A DNA stretch of 61,679 nt from positions 1-61,679 of the forward strand of contig CAKUAV010000002.1 in the NCBI GenBank assembly GCA_934636425.1, given 5' to 3'. This stretch comes from an uncultured Clostridia bacterium. Lineage in GTDB: Bacteria > Bacillota > Clostridia > Christensenellales > Aristaeellaceae. Under the pieces are notes generated by a model, which was not told where the DNA came from, ran no database searches, and saw nothing but the letters and a program-made list of their open reading frames with translations. Below, in pieces: positions 61,280 to 61,679 of this stretch (position 1 is the first letter of the stretch; each line of letters opens with the position of its first letter). Position numbers and translations under genes: made by a program.

Positions 61280-61605
61280 CGGTTTGTGCGCGGTTTTGCG
61301 GCTCTGGCGCGGCGGTTTTCTCGGCGCGCGTCCGGTAATGTGGTTCTGGCGCGGCGGTTTGCTCGGCGCGCGTCCTTGCGTTCCTGTCGCGGCGGTTTCC
61401 TCGGCGCACGGTTGGCCTTGCGGTTCTGTCGTGGCGGTTTGCTCGGCGCGCGTCCTTGCGTTCCTGTCACGGCAATTCCCTCGGCGCGCGTCCGGCCTTG
61501 CGGTTCTGTCGTGGCGGTTTGCTCGGCGCGCGTCCTTGCGTTCCTGTCACGGCAATTCCCTCGGCGCGCGTCCGGCCTTGCGGTTCTGTTACGGCTTTTT
61601 GCCTC
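61280..61605. repeat. Tandem repeat, 80-bp period built from about 40-bp halves
   Basis: GCTCGGCGCGCGTCCTTGCG starts at 61361, 61441 and 61521, exactly 80 bp apart; each unit holds a second half starting CTCGGCGC(G/A)CGG/CGTCCGG. Earlier, more diverged halves start near 61285. The 61035-61280 stretch shows nothing recognisable, and no gene is supported from 60976 to the window end. Arg/Pro/Ala-rich reading frames here come from the repetition. Confidence 0.88.
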
Positions 61606-61679
61606 AGTTCACGCCTGTCTTTTTTCCTTTGTCAGGAAAAAAGAGACGGCTTGCGGTATCTTGCGTTCCTATTCCGCCG

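Noticed and set aside
61035..61280. tRNA or small RNA after the hemolysin III gene
   Set aside because: No cloverleaf or other stable fold besides the terminator; low-complexity GC-rich DNA.
60963..61470. Arg/Ala/Pro-rich minus-strand ORFs with a repeated TRAE-TAAPEP peptide
   Set aside because: They overlap the hemolysin III terminator and the 80-bp array; 80 is not a multiple of 3, so the frame is not maintained.

Overview
The window reads as a chromosomal segment of a high-GC member of the Bacillota, most likely a gut-type Clostridia lineage. The evidence is a Firmicute gene order (rpmB, yloU, fakA, recG), a T-box leader on proS, sigma-A promoters with 17-18 bp spacers, strong Shine-Dalgarno sites, frequent TTG/GTG starts, and PurR-type GAACAAT boxes near purE. 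The lineage is an inference. I see no rRNA, tRNA, CRISPR array, prophage or transposase gene.

Layout. 1-7.5 kb: an EF-G paralogue cut by the window edge, a secreted CAP protein, a GH78 rhamnosidase and recA. 7.6-15 kb: a small Xre regulator, rpmB, yloU-fakA, recG and a membrane protein. 15-24 kb: a lipoprotein, a GH42-like hydrolase, an amidase, a radical SAM protein with queA, and a DHDPS-family lyase behind a GH35-like hydrolase. 24-33 kb: ruvCAB, an MrfA-type helicase, gdhA and a carbon-nitrogen hydrolase. 33-44.7 kb: a purine operon on the minus strand, purE-C-M-N-(PurO-type IMP cyclohydrolase)-(stand-alone AICAR transformylase)-D-L, followed by fhs, which makes the 10-formyl-THF that PurN and the transformylase use. 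45-52 kb: proS with T-box, small zinc-ribbon proteins, a doubled class II aldolase, a Gfo/Idh/MocA oxidoreductase, and a GMP synthase made only of the ATP-pyrophosphatase part. 52-61 kb: two secreted proteins of unknown function, an Xre-membrane protein, trpS, GtrA, a nucleoside phosphorylase, a PopT-type transporter, a DegV (FakB-like) protein and a hemolysin III protein.

How the genes fit together. PurE through PurL plus Fhs cover most of the IMP pathway (PurF and PurB are not here), and GuaA would carry XMP to GMP. RecA, RecG, RuvABC and the MrfA-like helicase form a recombination and repair set. FakA (9.4 kb) and DegV/FakB (59.4 kb) could form a fatty acid kinase. The glycosidases, DHDPS-like lyase, aldolase and oxidoreductase suggest scavenging of glycans and uncommon sugars.

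The least expected content is in the intergenic DNA. Three dispersed copies (about 8.0, 32.8 and 49.6 kb) of a 170-255 bp MITE-like element share terminal inverted repeats, a 20-bp GC-rich core and hairpins whose paired arms differ between copies. Each copy is bounded on both sides by its own duplicated small palindrome. Separately, five long intergenic gaps each hold a different, locus-specific tandem repeat (202, 267, 95, 115/125 and 40/80 bp units), and a sixth holds an old duplication.
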